Source: Nostoc carneum NIES-2107 (lineage in GTDB: Bacteria > Cyanobacteriota > Cyanobacteriia > Cyanobacteriales > Nostocaceae). Taken from it: a DNA stretch of 64,000 bases. The notes under the pieces are model-generated. The model had not been told where the DNA came from, did no database searches, and saw only the letters and a list, made by a program, of their open reading frames with translations. The position numbers and the translations under genes were made by a program. Shown here in pieces: positions 9,042 through 17,541 of this stretch (position 1 is the first letter of the stretch; the number at the start of each line of letters is the position of its first letter). The stretch lies in the NCBI GenBank assembly GCA_002368155.1, contig AP018180.1, positions 1,707,947 to 1,771,946 of the forward strand, given 5' to 3'.

Positions 9042-12000
9042 TTAGAAATCAAATATGAATCCTATATCATGAAATATCATCACCTCAAAACTAGTATTTT
9101 GCAAATTTAACTGCGATAAAAAATCTCTTGCCAACTGTTCTACAGTAGTGCTTTGATAATCAACAGCAAAATTCAAACCCAATACTAAACGCGCCGTATT
9201 CTGCATCTTTTGCATATCTGTCCAAGGTCGTACAAAAATACCGAGTTGCTCAAGCTGAATAATTAAACTAATGATGTAACCTGCTAAAATACCGCAACAT
9301 TTTTCTAGCTCATACTCATCTTGATTACTCACCTTTACTATCAAGAATATCTCTGATTCTTGGTGTAAATCGATTCGCTCAAATAAAGCTGTCCACTTCT
9401 CTTCACCAGCTAAAATCCGCTCAGTCAGTGTTGCACCTCTAGCAAATTCGCTTTGCATTATCTGTGCAGTAGAACGGGTGACATTCCGAGCAGTATTCTG
9501 ACATGGTTCTATTGATGTGACTACAGGTAGCCAGTCTCGTGGTGATTGTACCTGATATTGTCTACCTACATCTGTAAGTGCAATCGCCTGTTGCCAATTA
9601 TGATGGTGCAAAATTTGGAAAAAATTAGCCAGTAATTTCTCTAGGCTTGTTTCTGATTTTTGGTCAGATTTACAACAAAAAGCGCAGAGTAACGCCCAGG
9701 AGAAACCACCCAGGAAACCCCAAGCATTGCCGTAAATATCTCTGGCTTTAGCCCAGGCGCGTACTGCTCGCAATAGCTGACGGAAGGTGTCAAGCGATAC
9801 ATATTTACTAACTACCTCAGTAATTAAATCTGCTTCCCAATAACCGACAATAGCTTTCAAGCTAATTTGGTCAAGGTTTTGGGGATTTTTCCTCGCCAAT
9901 TGGTAGTTTTCTGTCCTTGCGTAAAGTAAATCTAAAGATATTCCTTCTAATTGCAGGCGCAGTACTGGGACTCGTGCATCTAATACTAGTTGAGTGTGGC
10001 ACAATCCTTGCAAACGTTCTTGGACGCTAACTAGAAAAGCTTCCCCAGATAAATAAGTGGGAATCACACACACAGCATCCAAATCGCTGTCGGGACTTTG
10101 TACGCCAAGACGCGCCGAACCCAATAAATGTAGTGATGGTTGAAAACCCAAACATTCTACACAAGCTTGAGTCACGACTTCTAACACAGTGTCACGCTGT
10201 AATTGCTGTGCTGGAGTTAGTTCGGGTTCCAAGTTATTAACCAAATCTCCCAATTCGGGAAAATGGGTGACTCCACTTCCTCCCAAATAGATAATATGTC
10301 TCACCGCAAAAGGCTCATCACCGCGACGGCTAATTAAGGCGATAGAGTCAACTGTAAAACTAACTGGATGCCATTGCGGTAACTCAGCTAAGGCTGCTTC
10401 CGGACTGGGGAATTGTCCGACGCTGAGGTGGGGTGTAAAACCTGCTGTTGTTTTGCTGCTTTGTTCGTTACATTGCGGAAACAGATTTTGCAGTACTGTC
10501 TGTAACTCATGCAATGCGTTTTCTGGCTGGACAACAGGACGCAACCATGCGGTAGAACTTTTGCGGTGTGTAAATGTTTGAAAGTCGGCTAAGGTAATTT
10601 GAAATGGTTGTAATTGAGCCAATGCAGGCGCAATCATGTCTACGGCCTCGGCAAAATAAGATTCCGGCAGAAAACCGTAAAGTAAATTAATATGAGCCAT
10701 CCAACGCTCAACTCTGGCATCATAACGTTCACGGATGGCTTGGATTGCAGGTAAGACATTGTCTGGCGGAATCACAACTACAGCACTTTGATAAACTGGG
10801 CGGACTGTAGATAGAGAAGATACCTCACTCGGATTCAGAAATACAGGCTTCTCTGTACTTAGCCCAGTCTCTGTTTCTCCTTGTGTTTTTGCTCTTAGAA
10901 CTGCACGAAGACCAAAATGATCTGATGGATAAATTTTCCCCTCTGTATCTGCTATTGGTTCACAAGCAAATAAGTTAATTGACTGCGTTTGCCAATCATG
11001 GTTTGGATTGAGCAGTAAAATGCGATCGAGCCTCACTGGTATTCCCGTTAAACTCATCAACGCCGCTAAGGCGTTGCGTTGCGGATCAAATGTATAACCT
11101 GCTGCATCTGGATGTAGTTGTTGCCAGATATCGACATATCCAGCACCCATTAATATCTCTTCTTGTTCGTTACCCCGCGTATTGAAATCACCAACTATCA
11201 AGCTATTTCCTGGTAGAGTTTGCAGATATCCAACTATGGTAGATAGCTGATGCTGGCGTTTTTCTAGGGCATTTTGCGCGTAATCACTGGTTAAATGCAC
11301 AACTGCAATGTGCAATAATTGACCGTTAATTTCACAACTCCCTACCAATACCCGCTTGTGTCCAGAAAATTGATGTTCAACGAGTGTAAAAGGCAGACGC
11401 GACAATAATAAATTACCGTAAGGTCGAACTTTTTCGGCTGCGCTGGATTCGGAAATATAATAATTGCGTACCCAAGTTTGCGATAAAAGTAACTCTACTA
11501 AAGCTGGTGTCGCTTCTTGGATGGCGATGATATCTGCGTTACATTGACGTAACTCCTCAACAATTGCTGGTAATCTTTTTTCAGTTGCGATTTTCTCCTT
11601 GTCGTAGAGGTCACAAAGCACGTTAAAACTAACTATTGTCAAAGTTTCTAAATTGACAGATACAGTTGGCTGTGTATTGAGTTTCCAACCTTGAATATCG
11701 TATTTATAAACGGGTCGCGGAGTAAATATTACTGTGCTATCGAATACAGTGACAACTTTTTCCCCTGTATTTTCCCTAGTCTCACTTTTCCACGCCGCCG
11801 CAGGTAACTCTCCACTGGAAATTAAATCTAAATGCTGTTCCCGATCCCAAACAACCACGTCTTGGCAACGGATATAGCGGATGCGATGCCAAGGTATATC
11901 CCCATCTGTCGCCCATTGGGTTAGAGGTTTTTCTCTGATTCCTGTAGATGCAAGGCGTTCTTGATAACCGACAACAAAAGCACTGCTATTAAGACGCACA

Positions 12001-12065
12001 TCCCAGATAATGCGATGGTAAACCTCGCGACTGGTTGCCATTTTTTTCTTTTCTGATTTTGACAT
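9042..12065 (-). CDS. RNA end-repair fusion: MJ1316 + EEP + 2H phosphoesterase + poly(A) polymerase
   Basis: From the ATG at 12065 (AAGGGAAG just upstream; the frame extends to 12212 without family features) the protein has 1007 residues. Residues 10-85 match the MJ1316/DUF504 RNA cyclic-phosphate-end recognition domain. Residues 141-400 form an endonuclease/exonuclease/phosphatase domain of CCR4/ANGEL type: SFNVLCDLYD, IIAIQEAT, IVGDFNTR, PSDHFGLRA. A 2H phosphoesterase follows with His458 (HINLLYGF) and His546 (HLSVGQF). From about 640 there is a nucleotidyltransferase: GSARLGVQSPDSDLD with Asp659 and Asp661, and Asp712 in SLDLLYA. After it, RAVRAWAKARDIYGNAWGFLGG, here split for length as RAVRAWAKARDIYG and NAWGFLGGFSWALL, plus PVVTSIEPCQNTARNV, resemble the central and RNA-binding domains of eukaryotic poly(A) polymerases. 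All catalytic residues look intact. Likely role: recognise and heal damaged RNA 3' ends, then trim or tail them (inference). It faces kptA and its partner convergently. Confidence 0.85.
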   Translation of the reverse strand: MSKSEKKKMATSREVYHRIIWDVRLNSSAFVVGYQERLASTGIREKPLTQWATDGDIPWHRIRYIRCQDVVVWDREQHLDLISSGELPAAAWKSETRENTGEKVVTVFDSTVIFTPRPVYKYDIQGWKLNTQPTVSVNLETLTIVSFNVLCDLYDKEKIATEKRLPAIVEELRQCNADIIAIQEATPALVELLLSQTWVRNYYISESSAAEKVRPYGNLLLSRLPFTLVEHQFSGHKRVLVGSCEINGQLLHIAVVHLTSDYAQNALEKRQHQLSTIVGYLQTLPGNSLIVGDFNTRGNEQEEILMGAGYVDIWQQLHPDAAGYTFDPQRNALAALMSLTGIPVRLDRILLLNPNHDWQTQSINLFACEPIADTEGKIYPSDHFGLRAVLRAKTQGETETGLSTEKPVFLNPSEVSSLSTVRPVYQSAVVVIPPDNVLPAIQAIRERYDARVERWMAHINLLYGFLPESYFAEAVDMIAPALAQLQPFQITLADFQTFTHRKSSTAWLRPVVQPENALHELQTVLQNLFPQCNEQSSKTTAGFTPHLSVGQFPSPEAALAELPQWHPVSFTVDSIALISRRGDEPFAVRHIIYLGGSGVTHFPELGDLVNNLEPELTPAQQLQRDTVLEVVTQACVECLGFQPSLHLLGSARLGVQSPDSDLDAVCVIPTYLSGEAFLVSVQERLQGLCHTQLVLDARVPVLRLQLEGISLDLLYARTENYQLARKNPQNLDQISLKAIVGYWEADLITEVVSKYVSLDTFRQLLRAVRAWAKARDIYGNAWGFLGGFSWALLCAFCCKSDQKSETSLEKLLANFFQILHHHNWQQAIALTDVGRQYQVQSPRDWLPVVTSIEPCQNTARNVTRSTAQIMQSEFARGATLTERILAGEEKWTALFERIDLHQESEIFLIVKVSNQDEYELEKCCGILAGYIISLIIQLEQLGIFVRPWTDMQKMQNTARLVLGLNFAVDYQSTTVEQLARDFLSQLNLQNTSFEVMIFHDIGFIFDF

Positions 12066-12290
12066 CTTCCCTTTTTCTGTAATCAAATAATTTCGTGACG
12101 AAATTAAACAAATAAGCAAGTTAACATTCGCCACTTGCACCGAATTTGATTGAGACGAGGGACTACATATGCTTTTACCGTAGGATTTTAATGTATTACT
12201 CTTATAATACATTATACTTCACAAGTTGGGGCAATGCCAAAACTGCGATCGCTAGTTTCATCAAAACTCTTACCACCTCCTATTAATGGA

Positions 12291-13316
12291 TCAAACCCTG
12301 TCAACTATATTTGCGGTGTGACGCTGCATAGATAGCTGAGGCGAAACTACATCAGGAAAGCTGGCAAAATTACGGCGTACCCAATCCATACCCACTTCAT
12401 TATTGAGTTTAATTTTCTGAGGTGTATCTGGATAAATTTTTCCGAGAATATCTGCATCTTGATCCACTACAACCTTGCCAAACTTGAGATAGGTACTGCT
12501 AAATACCTTAAATGCTGGGTGCTTGGCTTGACCAAACAGTAAAATGTAAGTTCTTGTGCGATTTTCAGCTTCTGGTACAAAAATGTGACATTGCGCTGCT
12601 TTACCCAAGGGCATTTCTCCATGAAAAATCACCAAAGAAGGGAAATGATTTTCCAAGTGTGCCTTAATGCTAGTGGGTAGCAGAAACAAATCAGGTTTTC
12701 TTAGCTTTTCTACTAAACTGTAGGGGGCTGTGGGCATCTCATAAAAGGCATGGGAGTGATGCCCATGATCAATGAATTGATGAAAATTCACTTCGGTAAT
12801 CCGAAACAATTCCCGGTGGGTGCCATTTTGATGATTGTAATCGTGCATATTCAGCAACATAGTTAGTAGATCTGTCTCTACGCTTCTATCTGCGGTATGC
12901 CCAATAAAGTCGTGAGTGTTAGCAATGTCATTCAGCAGGCTGGGAATAGGTATTTTTGGCTCATATCCTCCATAAGACCAAATAAAATCCCCTTGAATGA
13001 TTAGTTCTAAGGGTTTGAGTAGCGGTAATGTTTTCTTGTTCGATCCAGGTAAAACAGTGCAGCCGGAACTATCAAATTTCAGCGCATGAAAAGGACAAAC
13101 TACGGTACTTGTGCGATCGCTTTCGGCTTCACACCATCCTGCTGATAGCATTGCACCCATGTGCGGACAGGCATTAGGTAAAGCATGGATGTCTCCATTC
13201 CCATCCTTCCACATCACATAGTCAGCACCATACAAAGATATTTTCTGGGGTTGATTCATTGCCAGCATAGACTTGTGCGCTAATAACCAAGGCGCACCGG
13301 GAAGCATAGACTGCAT
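12291..13316 (-). CDS. Rieske [2Fe-2S] non-haem iron oxygenase
   Basis: The N-terminal Rieske domain shows the cluster ligands CPHMG and CPFHALKF; the C-terminal catalytic domain shows the mononuclear iron motif DYNHQNGTH (Asp-x2-His-x4-His). The start at 13316 has GGAG nine bases upstream and gives 341 residues; the frame is open to 13397, but that would overlap the divergent TetR gene. Such enzymes hydroxylate or demethylate ring or lipid substrates using electrons from a reductase not encoded here. The divergent TetR gene is the likely regulator. The substrate is unknown; proximity to ocp makes a pigment or lipid substrate possible but unproven. Confidence 0.85.
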   Translation of the reverse strand: MQSMLPGAPWLLAHKSMLAMNQPQKISLYGADYVMWKDGNGDIHALPNACPHMGAMLSAGWCEAESDRTSTVVCPFHALKFDSSGCTVLPGSNKKTLPLLKPLELIIQGDFIWSYGGYEPKIPIPSLLNDIANTHDFIGHTADRSVETDLLTMLLNMHDYNHQNGTHRELFRITEVNFHQFIDHGHHSHAFYEMPTAPYSLVEKLRKPDLFLLPTSIKAHLENHFPSLVIFHGEMPLGKAAQCHIFVPEAENRTRTYILLFGQAKHPAFKVFSSTYLKFGKVVVDQDADILGKIYPDTPQKIKLNNEVGMDWVRRNFASFPDVVSPQLSMQRHTANIVDRV

Positions 13317-13372
13317 AGAGTTCTCCGCAAGCAAGATATAAAATTGTGAAATATCCGTCGTGTTTTTAAAAT

Positions 13373-14140
13373 ATGACAGAACATTCACATTTGTCAAGTA
13401 ATCTTCGTCGTCAACCCAAACAGCAGCGAGGTAAAGAACGAGTCGAAAAAATTTTAGATGCGGCAGCAGTAGTATTTGATCAGATGGGCTATGAAGCAGC
13501 TACTACTCATCTGATTGCGGCAAAAGCCGGGACAGCGATCGGTTCTCTATATCAGTTTTTTCCTGATAAAGCTGCCATTTTTCATGCAATGGAATTACGT
13601 CATATCGAGCGAGTTCAGGTTTTATGGGCACAGCTAAACACACCAGAAATTATCGCTTTACCGCTGCGGCAAATGGTACATAGGCTTGTAACCGCTGTAG
13701 CGGAGATATTTGAGCATCCTGTATCAAGGGTGGTGTTTGTGCAGTTTTATATGAAACGCGAGGTTTTCCAGTCGATTGATGACACTATGACTCAGGAAGC
13801 AATTGACTTTACTTCGAGTCTTTTACAACCGAGAAATCCGAATTTAAGTGAGGCGCAATGTCATCTCTTAGCAGAGGTTTGTGTTCATAGCAGTAATGCT
13901 CTGATTTTGTCAGCACTGCGTAACCCCGATCAACAGCATCGTCAACAAATAGTGCAGCAGATTGAGGATTTGTTGGTGTCGTATTTAGAGCCGTATGTAG
14001 GGGATAGTCGGTTGAGTCATGTAATGAAAGTAATGAAATGCCCTCATTGTCGATCGCAGCAGTTGTCTAAAAATGGCTATCGACGGGGGAAGCAGTGCTA
14101 TCTCTGTAAAGAATGTGGTAAACAGTTTGTAGAGAATTAA
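13373..14140 (+). CDS. TetR-family regulator with C-terminal transposase-type zinc ribbon
   Basis: Residues 20-65 form a TetR DNA-binding domain (ERVEKILDAAAVVFDQMG, then TTHLIAAKAGTAIGSLYQFF); a ligand domain extends to about residue 215. The last 35 residues read KCPHCRSQQLSKNGYRRG followed by CYLCKECGKQFVEN, a four-cysteine zinc ribbon like that at the N-terminus of IS1-family InsA proteins. TetR regulators do not normally carry this, so the end of the gene has probably been replaced in frame by transposon-derived sequence. It is divergent from the Rieske gene (57 bases between starts) and probably controls it and itself. Whether the fusion is functional is unknown. Confidence 0.85.
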   Translation: MTEHSHLSSNLRRQPKQQRGKERVEKILDAAAVVFDQMGYEAATTHLIAAKAGTAIGSLYQFFPDKAAIFHAMELRHIERVQVLWAQLNTPEIIALPLRQMVHRLVTAVAEIFEHPVSRVVFVQFYMKREVFQSIDDTMTQEAIDFTSSLLQPRNPNLSEAQCHLLAEVCVHSSNALILSALRNPDQQHRQQIVQQIEDLLVSYLEPYVGDSRLSHVMKVMKCPHCRSQQLSKNGYRRGKQCYLCKECGKQFVEN

Positions 14141-14169
14141 AAGCGATTTAAATATCTGCTGATTGAGTA

Positions 14170-14205
14170 CCGCCTGTAACTGTATCTCATGGGGTGCGAT
14201 CGCTC
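14170..14205. repeat. 36-base repeat, copy 1 (downstream of TetR fusion)
   Basis: The segment beginning CCGCCTGTAACTGTATCTCA and ending GGTGCGATCGCTC recurs at 16737-16772 with a single mismatch. It lies 30 bases after the zinc-ribbon fusion and could be the end of a decayed transposon. The rest of the 386-base gap before ocp holds an AG-rich stretch near 14300-14345 and no recognisable gene. Confidence 0.75.
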
Positions 14206-14526
14206 CAAAAACAGCAAATACTTCTTTTAACTTCCACAACAGAGTAGTACCGCAAAATTTCCCTATAATTCAGGGCTTTGTTCAATACTTGTTGGTTAAG
14301 GGGAACAAGTGGGCAAAGGGAAAAGGGGAAGGGGAAAAGACAAAACCTTTCTCCCAGCTAGGCTTTCCACTGCAATTGCTGTCAATACCAATACAAAAAT
14401 CATTAAGTTTATTTACTTTTTGTTACAAATGGTTAATACTACTAATTAGATTTACACAAATAAAGCTGTAAACGTCAGTTAAGCGTTGAGCTTGATCATC
14501 CATAAACTCCTAACTAAGGTTCACTT

Positions 14527-15486
14527 ATGCCGTTTACTATCGATTCAGCTCGCGGTATCTTTCCTGAAACACTGACTGCCGATTCAGTCCCAGCAACCAT
14601 TGCTCGCTTCAACCAACTGAGTGCTGAGGATCAGTTAGCGCTCATCTGGTTTGCTTACCTAGAAATGGGTAAAACGATTACCATTGCTGCTCCTGGCGCT
14701 GCAAATATGGTATTTGCAGAAAACACCTTGAATGAACTCAAGCAAATGTCTTTCCAGGAACAAACTCAGGTCATGTGTGACCTAGCAAACCGTTCTGATA
14801 CGCCCATTTGCCGTACCTATGCAATTTGGTCTGTAAACATCAAACTTGGTTTTTGGTATCGGCTTGCAGAATGGATGGAGCAGGGTATTGTAGCTCCCAT
14901 TCCACAAGGTTATCGACTATCAGCAAATGCAGCCGCAGTTCTGCAAGCAATTCGGGAGCTAGATGCAGGACAGCAAATTACCGTGCTGCGTAATTCTGTA
15001 GTTGATATGGGGTATGATCCCAGCAAATTGGGCAGTTATACCAAGGTTAGTGAACCTGTGGCTCCGCCGAAAGAAATGGCTAAACGGACTCCTGTCACTA
15101 TCGAGGGGATAGATAATCCAACCATCCTGAGTTATATGGATAATTTAAATGCCAACGACTTTGATGCATTGATTGAGTTATTTACTCCCGATGGTGCTCT
15201 GCAACCTCCCTTTCAAAAACCAATCGCAGGTAAGGAAGCAGTCTATCGGTTTTTCCGAGAAGATTGTCAGAACCTCAAGTTAATACCACAGCGAGGTGTG
15301 TCTGAACCCGTAGAGGATGGTTACACTCAGATCAAAGTTACAGGTACAGTGCAAACTCCCTGGTTTGGAGCTTCTGTGGGTATGAATATGGCTTGGAGAT
15401 TCTTGCTGACTCCTGAGAATAAAATCTTCTTTGTGGCAATAGACTTACTAGCATCTCCCAAAGAGTTACTAAATTTGGTTCGCTAG
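14527..15486 (+). CDS. ocp: Orange carotenoid protein (OCP1 type)
   Basis: OCP binds a ketocarotenoid; blue-green light converts it to a red form that docks on the phycobilisome core and dissipates excitation. The 319 residues match OCP throughout: MPFTIDSARGIFPETL, LALIWFAYLEMGKTITIAAP and RTYAIWSVNIKLGFWYRLAE in the N-terminal domain, the linker, and the NTF2-like C-terminal domain with ILSYMDNLNANDFD (equivalent of Tyr201) and GMNMAWRFLL (equivalent of Trp288). The frp gene lies 466 bases downstream on the same strand, the usual partner of OCP1. AAGG precedes the ATG by ten bases. The Rieske/TetR pair upstream may be unrelated. Confidence 0.97.
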   Translation: MPFTIDSARGIFPETLTADSVPATIARFNQLSAEDQLALIWFAYLEMGKTITIAAPGAANMVFAENTLNELKQMSFQEQTQVMCDLANRSDTPICRTYAIWSVNIKLGFWYRLAEWMEQGIVAPIPQGYRLSANAAAVLQAIRELDAGQQITVLRNSVVDMGYDPSKLGSYTKVSEPVAPPKEMAKRTPVTIEGIDNPTILSYMDNLNANDFDALIELFTPDGALQPPFQKPIAGKEAVYRFFREDCQNLKLIPQRGVSEPVEDGYTQIKVTGTVQTPWFGASVGMNMAWRFLLTPENKIFFVAIDLLASPKELLNLVR

Positions 15487-15730
15487 TACTAGAAGAAACA
15501 GACTGAGGAAATGAGGTGATAGGGCAATACTTGTCGGTTAAGGGGAAAAAGGGGAATGGGAAAAGGAAAGAAAAAACCTTTAACCCTTAACCTTTAACCT
15601 TTTCCCCAAAACCTATTGTGAGTTCAAAACGCTATCCCTTGTAGTATTGGGTGATAGGGTGATCAATCCTCGTAGAGGGCAAAGCCCTACACCTCCACAA
15701 ATTATAAATCTGCGGTCTGACGCAGTACAC

Positions 15731-15777
15731 TATCGAAGATTGTGGACAGAGCAAAGTCATGCCCACAATCTTCGATA
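15731..15777. terminator. 15-base-pair hairpin between ocp and frp
   Basis: Perfect arms TATCGAAGATTGTGG and CCACAATCTTCGATA enclose a 17-base loop. The 465-base ocp-frp gap otherwise holds AG-rich and CCTTAACCTTTAACC-type tandem repeats and a GTTGACGGTTGA/TTAACCGTTAAC stretch. The hairpin may end ocp transcription, so frp is probably transcribed at least partly on its own. Confidence 0.5.
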
Positions 15778-15951
15778 TGAAAATTGTATTATGGACTTCC
15801 AAGTAAAAAATATTCCATTGCTATTGTTGACGGTTGACGGTTGATAGTTCACAGTTAACCGTTAACGACTTTAACGGAATAATTTATTTTTTGGAGTTCC
15901 CTTATAGAAGTTAATTTGCTCTCTTGGAGGAGAGTATTTTGGGATGGGAGC

Positions 15952-16278
15952 ATGAAGGTAAACGAAGTTAGCTGGTCTGATTTAGAACAAGAAGTTGCTC
16001 AAGCCGCTTTTCAAAAAGCATACGAGCGAGAAATCAACGCCCTGATTCAGGACGTTCGCGACAACGCCGTTCAGATTTCTGAGTTGGAAGATATCTGGCG
16101 TTTGCATAACTTTCTGAGTGCCAAAAGACACGAGATTGATGGTAAGTATGATTACAACTATTCAGTTCTCGTATTTGTTTTTGCAACTCTGATTAAACAG
16201 GGATGGTTGCATCTGGATGAACTCAAGGGGCTGGATCAGGATAAACTTACTAAGATTGGCTCTCTTTCACGGATGTAG
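15952..16278 (+). CDS. frp: Fluorescence recovery protein
   Basis: FRP binds the C-terminal domain of red OCP, detaches it from the phycobilisome and speeds its return to the orange form. The ATG at 15952, preceded by GGGAG, gives 108 residues, like the functional short form; the frame extends to 15916. The helical core LEDIWRLHNFLSAKRHEIDG, the region most conserved in FRP, is present. It follows ocp on the same strand. Confidence 0.93.
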   Translation: MKVNEVSWSDLEQEVAQAAFQKAYEREINALIQDVRDNAVQISELEDIWRLHNFLSAKRHEIDGKYDYNYSVLVFVFATLIKQGWLHLDELKGLDQDKLTKIGSLSRM

Positions 16279-16531
16279 CTACCAGTAATATCAAGTCCGG
16301 TTGAACGCTTATCATTAGGGCTGACGCAGGGAGGTAGACACGGGGACGCGCAGAGGTTTTTGATAAGCAATAATTAAGAGCGATCGCCAGATTTATCTCG
16401 TTTGGCGCTGATTTTTTGATGGGTATATCAAACTGATCTCAATTTGTATTGAGATTTGCCCAATAATCTACTATTTACTATAGATGCTTTCAAAGCAAAA
16501 TAGTGAAATAGCAAACATTGAGAAGGTAGCG

Positions 16532-16759
16532 ATGGAAATTGCACAATATATCACTGTAGATCCTGCCATCCACCACGGTACCCCCGTCATTACCGGAACC
16601 CGTGTTCCCATTTCTATCATCATCGGTTCTCTAGCTGGTGGTATGAGCAAAGAAGAAGTTATGCAAGAATACGAACTTAGCAAAACCCAAGTAGAAGCTG
16701 CTCTTAGCTACGCCACGGATCTGGTAAAACAAACTGCCGCCTGTAACTGTATCTCATAG
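16532..16759 (+). CDS. DUF433 antitoxin-like protein with repeat-derived end
   Basis: The core (ITVDPAIHHGTPVITGTRVP, then GGMSKEEVMQEYELSKTQVE) is a DUF433 winged-helix protein, usually the antitoxin of a DUF5615 PIN-like toxin. The start at 16532 (MEIAQYI) has AGAAGG upstream and fits the family; the frame extends to 16484. The last seven residues (AACNCIS) are encoded by the 36-base repeat also found at 14170, so the native end and probably the following toxin gene were lost to an insertion. No toxin lies downstream, so it is an orphan antitoxin. Confidence 0.8.
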   Translation: MEIAQYITVDPAIHHGTPVITGTRVPISIIIGSLAGGMSKEEVMQEYELSKTQVEAALSYATDLVKQTAACNCIS

Positions 16760-16772
16760 GGTGCGATCGCTC
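16737..16772. repeat. 36-base repeat, copy 2 (in the end of a DUF433 gene)
   Basis: It matches 14170-14205 at 35 of 36 positions and supplies the last codons and the stop of the DUF433 gene. Confidence 0.75.
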
Positions 16773-16854
16773 AACAATATTTCTCTTTGATGAATAAAAC
16801 CTTGTCCGCTATATTGAAAGTGTATCGCCTACTCCTAAATTTAAATTACTCTAC

Positions 16855-17079
16855 ATGGACATCACGGCTACATTGAATGAGATTGCAGCCCTCAGTGTTG
16901 AAGAGCGAATTCGTCTTGTGCAAGCGATCTGGGATAGCATTGCAGCCGAGCAAGCTTACCCTGAATTGACCCAAGCGCAAAAACGGGAGCTTGATGATCG
17001 GATTGAGGACTATGAAAATCATCCAGATAATGTACTGACTTGGGAAGACATCAAAGCATCTGTTAAAAGACAACGATGA
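16855..17079 (+). CDS. Addiction-module antitoxin (PF09720-type component)
   Basis: The 74 residues fit the 'putative addiction module component' family: an N-terminal helix pair (EIAALSVEERIRLVQAIWDS) and a C-terminal part ending YENHPDNVLTWEDIKASVKR. These proteins normally precede a RelE/ParE-type toxin gene. The next 114 bases contain no toxin ORF, so the partner is missing. Confidence 0.85.
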   Translation: MDITATLNEIAALSVEERIRLVQAIWDSIAAEQAYPELTQAQKRELDDRIEDYENHPDNVLTWEDIKASVKRQR

Positions 17080-17193
17080 ATAGGTGGGTACGATCCAATA
17101 TCTTGGAATAAGCGAACCTAACAACCTTAATGCAGCGCAAAGACAAGATATCTTACCAGAGTTGCCAAGGTGCTTACCATTGGAATTGAAGCA

Positions 17194-17541
17194 TCAGATA
17201 TATCGCACCTGATTTTCCATTTCATCTGCCGTTATATGATTCAGGATTACCATTAACCGTTGTGTAATTTCTTGAGGCGAGCGACGGACAGCAAAAATTA
17301 CACCATAATGTGGTTGTCCTGTATCAAAATAGGCTTGTATCAATTCTTCAAAATCAGTTCGATTGTGCGTTACTAAGGTTCTTTCTTGACTGACAGCATA
17401 AGCGAGTTGCTCTTCATCACTGATCTGGAGTTTTCCTGCATCCCTGGCAGTAATAGCGTCGAAACCTCTTGCTTTCAGCAAGTCTGCTACTAGTACATGA
17501 ACGTCTTCGTCCAGATACAAGCGCATGAAGATACTACTCAT
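17194..17541 (-). CDS. DUF5615 PIN-like toxin
   Basis: MRLYLDEDVHVLVADLLKAR carries the acidic cluster of DUF5615 proteins, and LVTHNRTDFEEL the downstream conserved Asp; these are PIN-like presumed ribonucleases acting as toxins. At 115 residues it is full length. Its ATG overlaps the stop of the upstream DUF433 gene (ATGA), so the two are translationally coupled. An in-frame ATG at 17526 is an alternative start. Confidence 0.85.
   Translation of the reverse strand: MSSIFMRLYLDEDVHVLVADLLKARGFDAITARDAGKLQISDEEQLAYAVSQERTLVTHNRTDFEELIQAYFDTGQPHYGVIFAVRRSPQEITQRLMVILNHITADEMENQVRYI

Noticed and set aside
14163-14471. ORF of 102 codons upstream of ocp
   Set aside because: It reads through the 36-base repeat and an AG-rich tract, has no ribosome binding site and no family resemblance.
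15647-15844. ORF between ocp and frp
   Set aside because: It spans the 15-base-pair hairpin and tandem repeats; composition is not protein-like.
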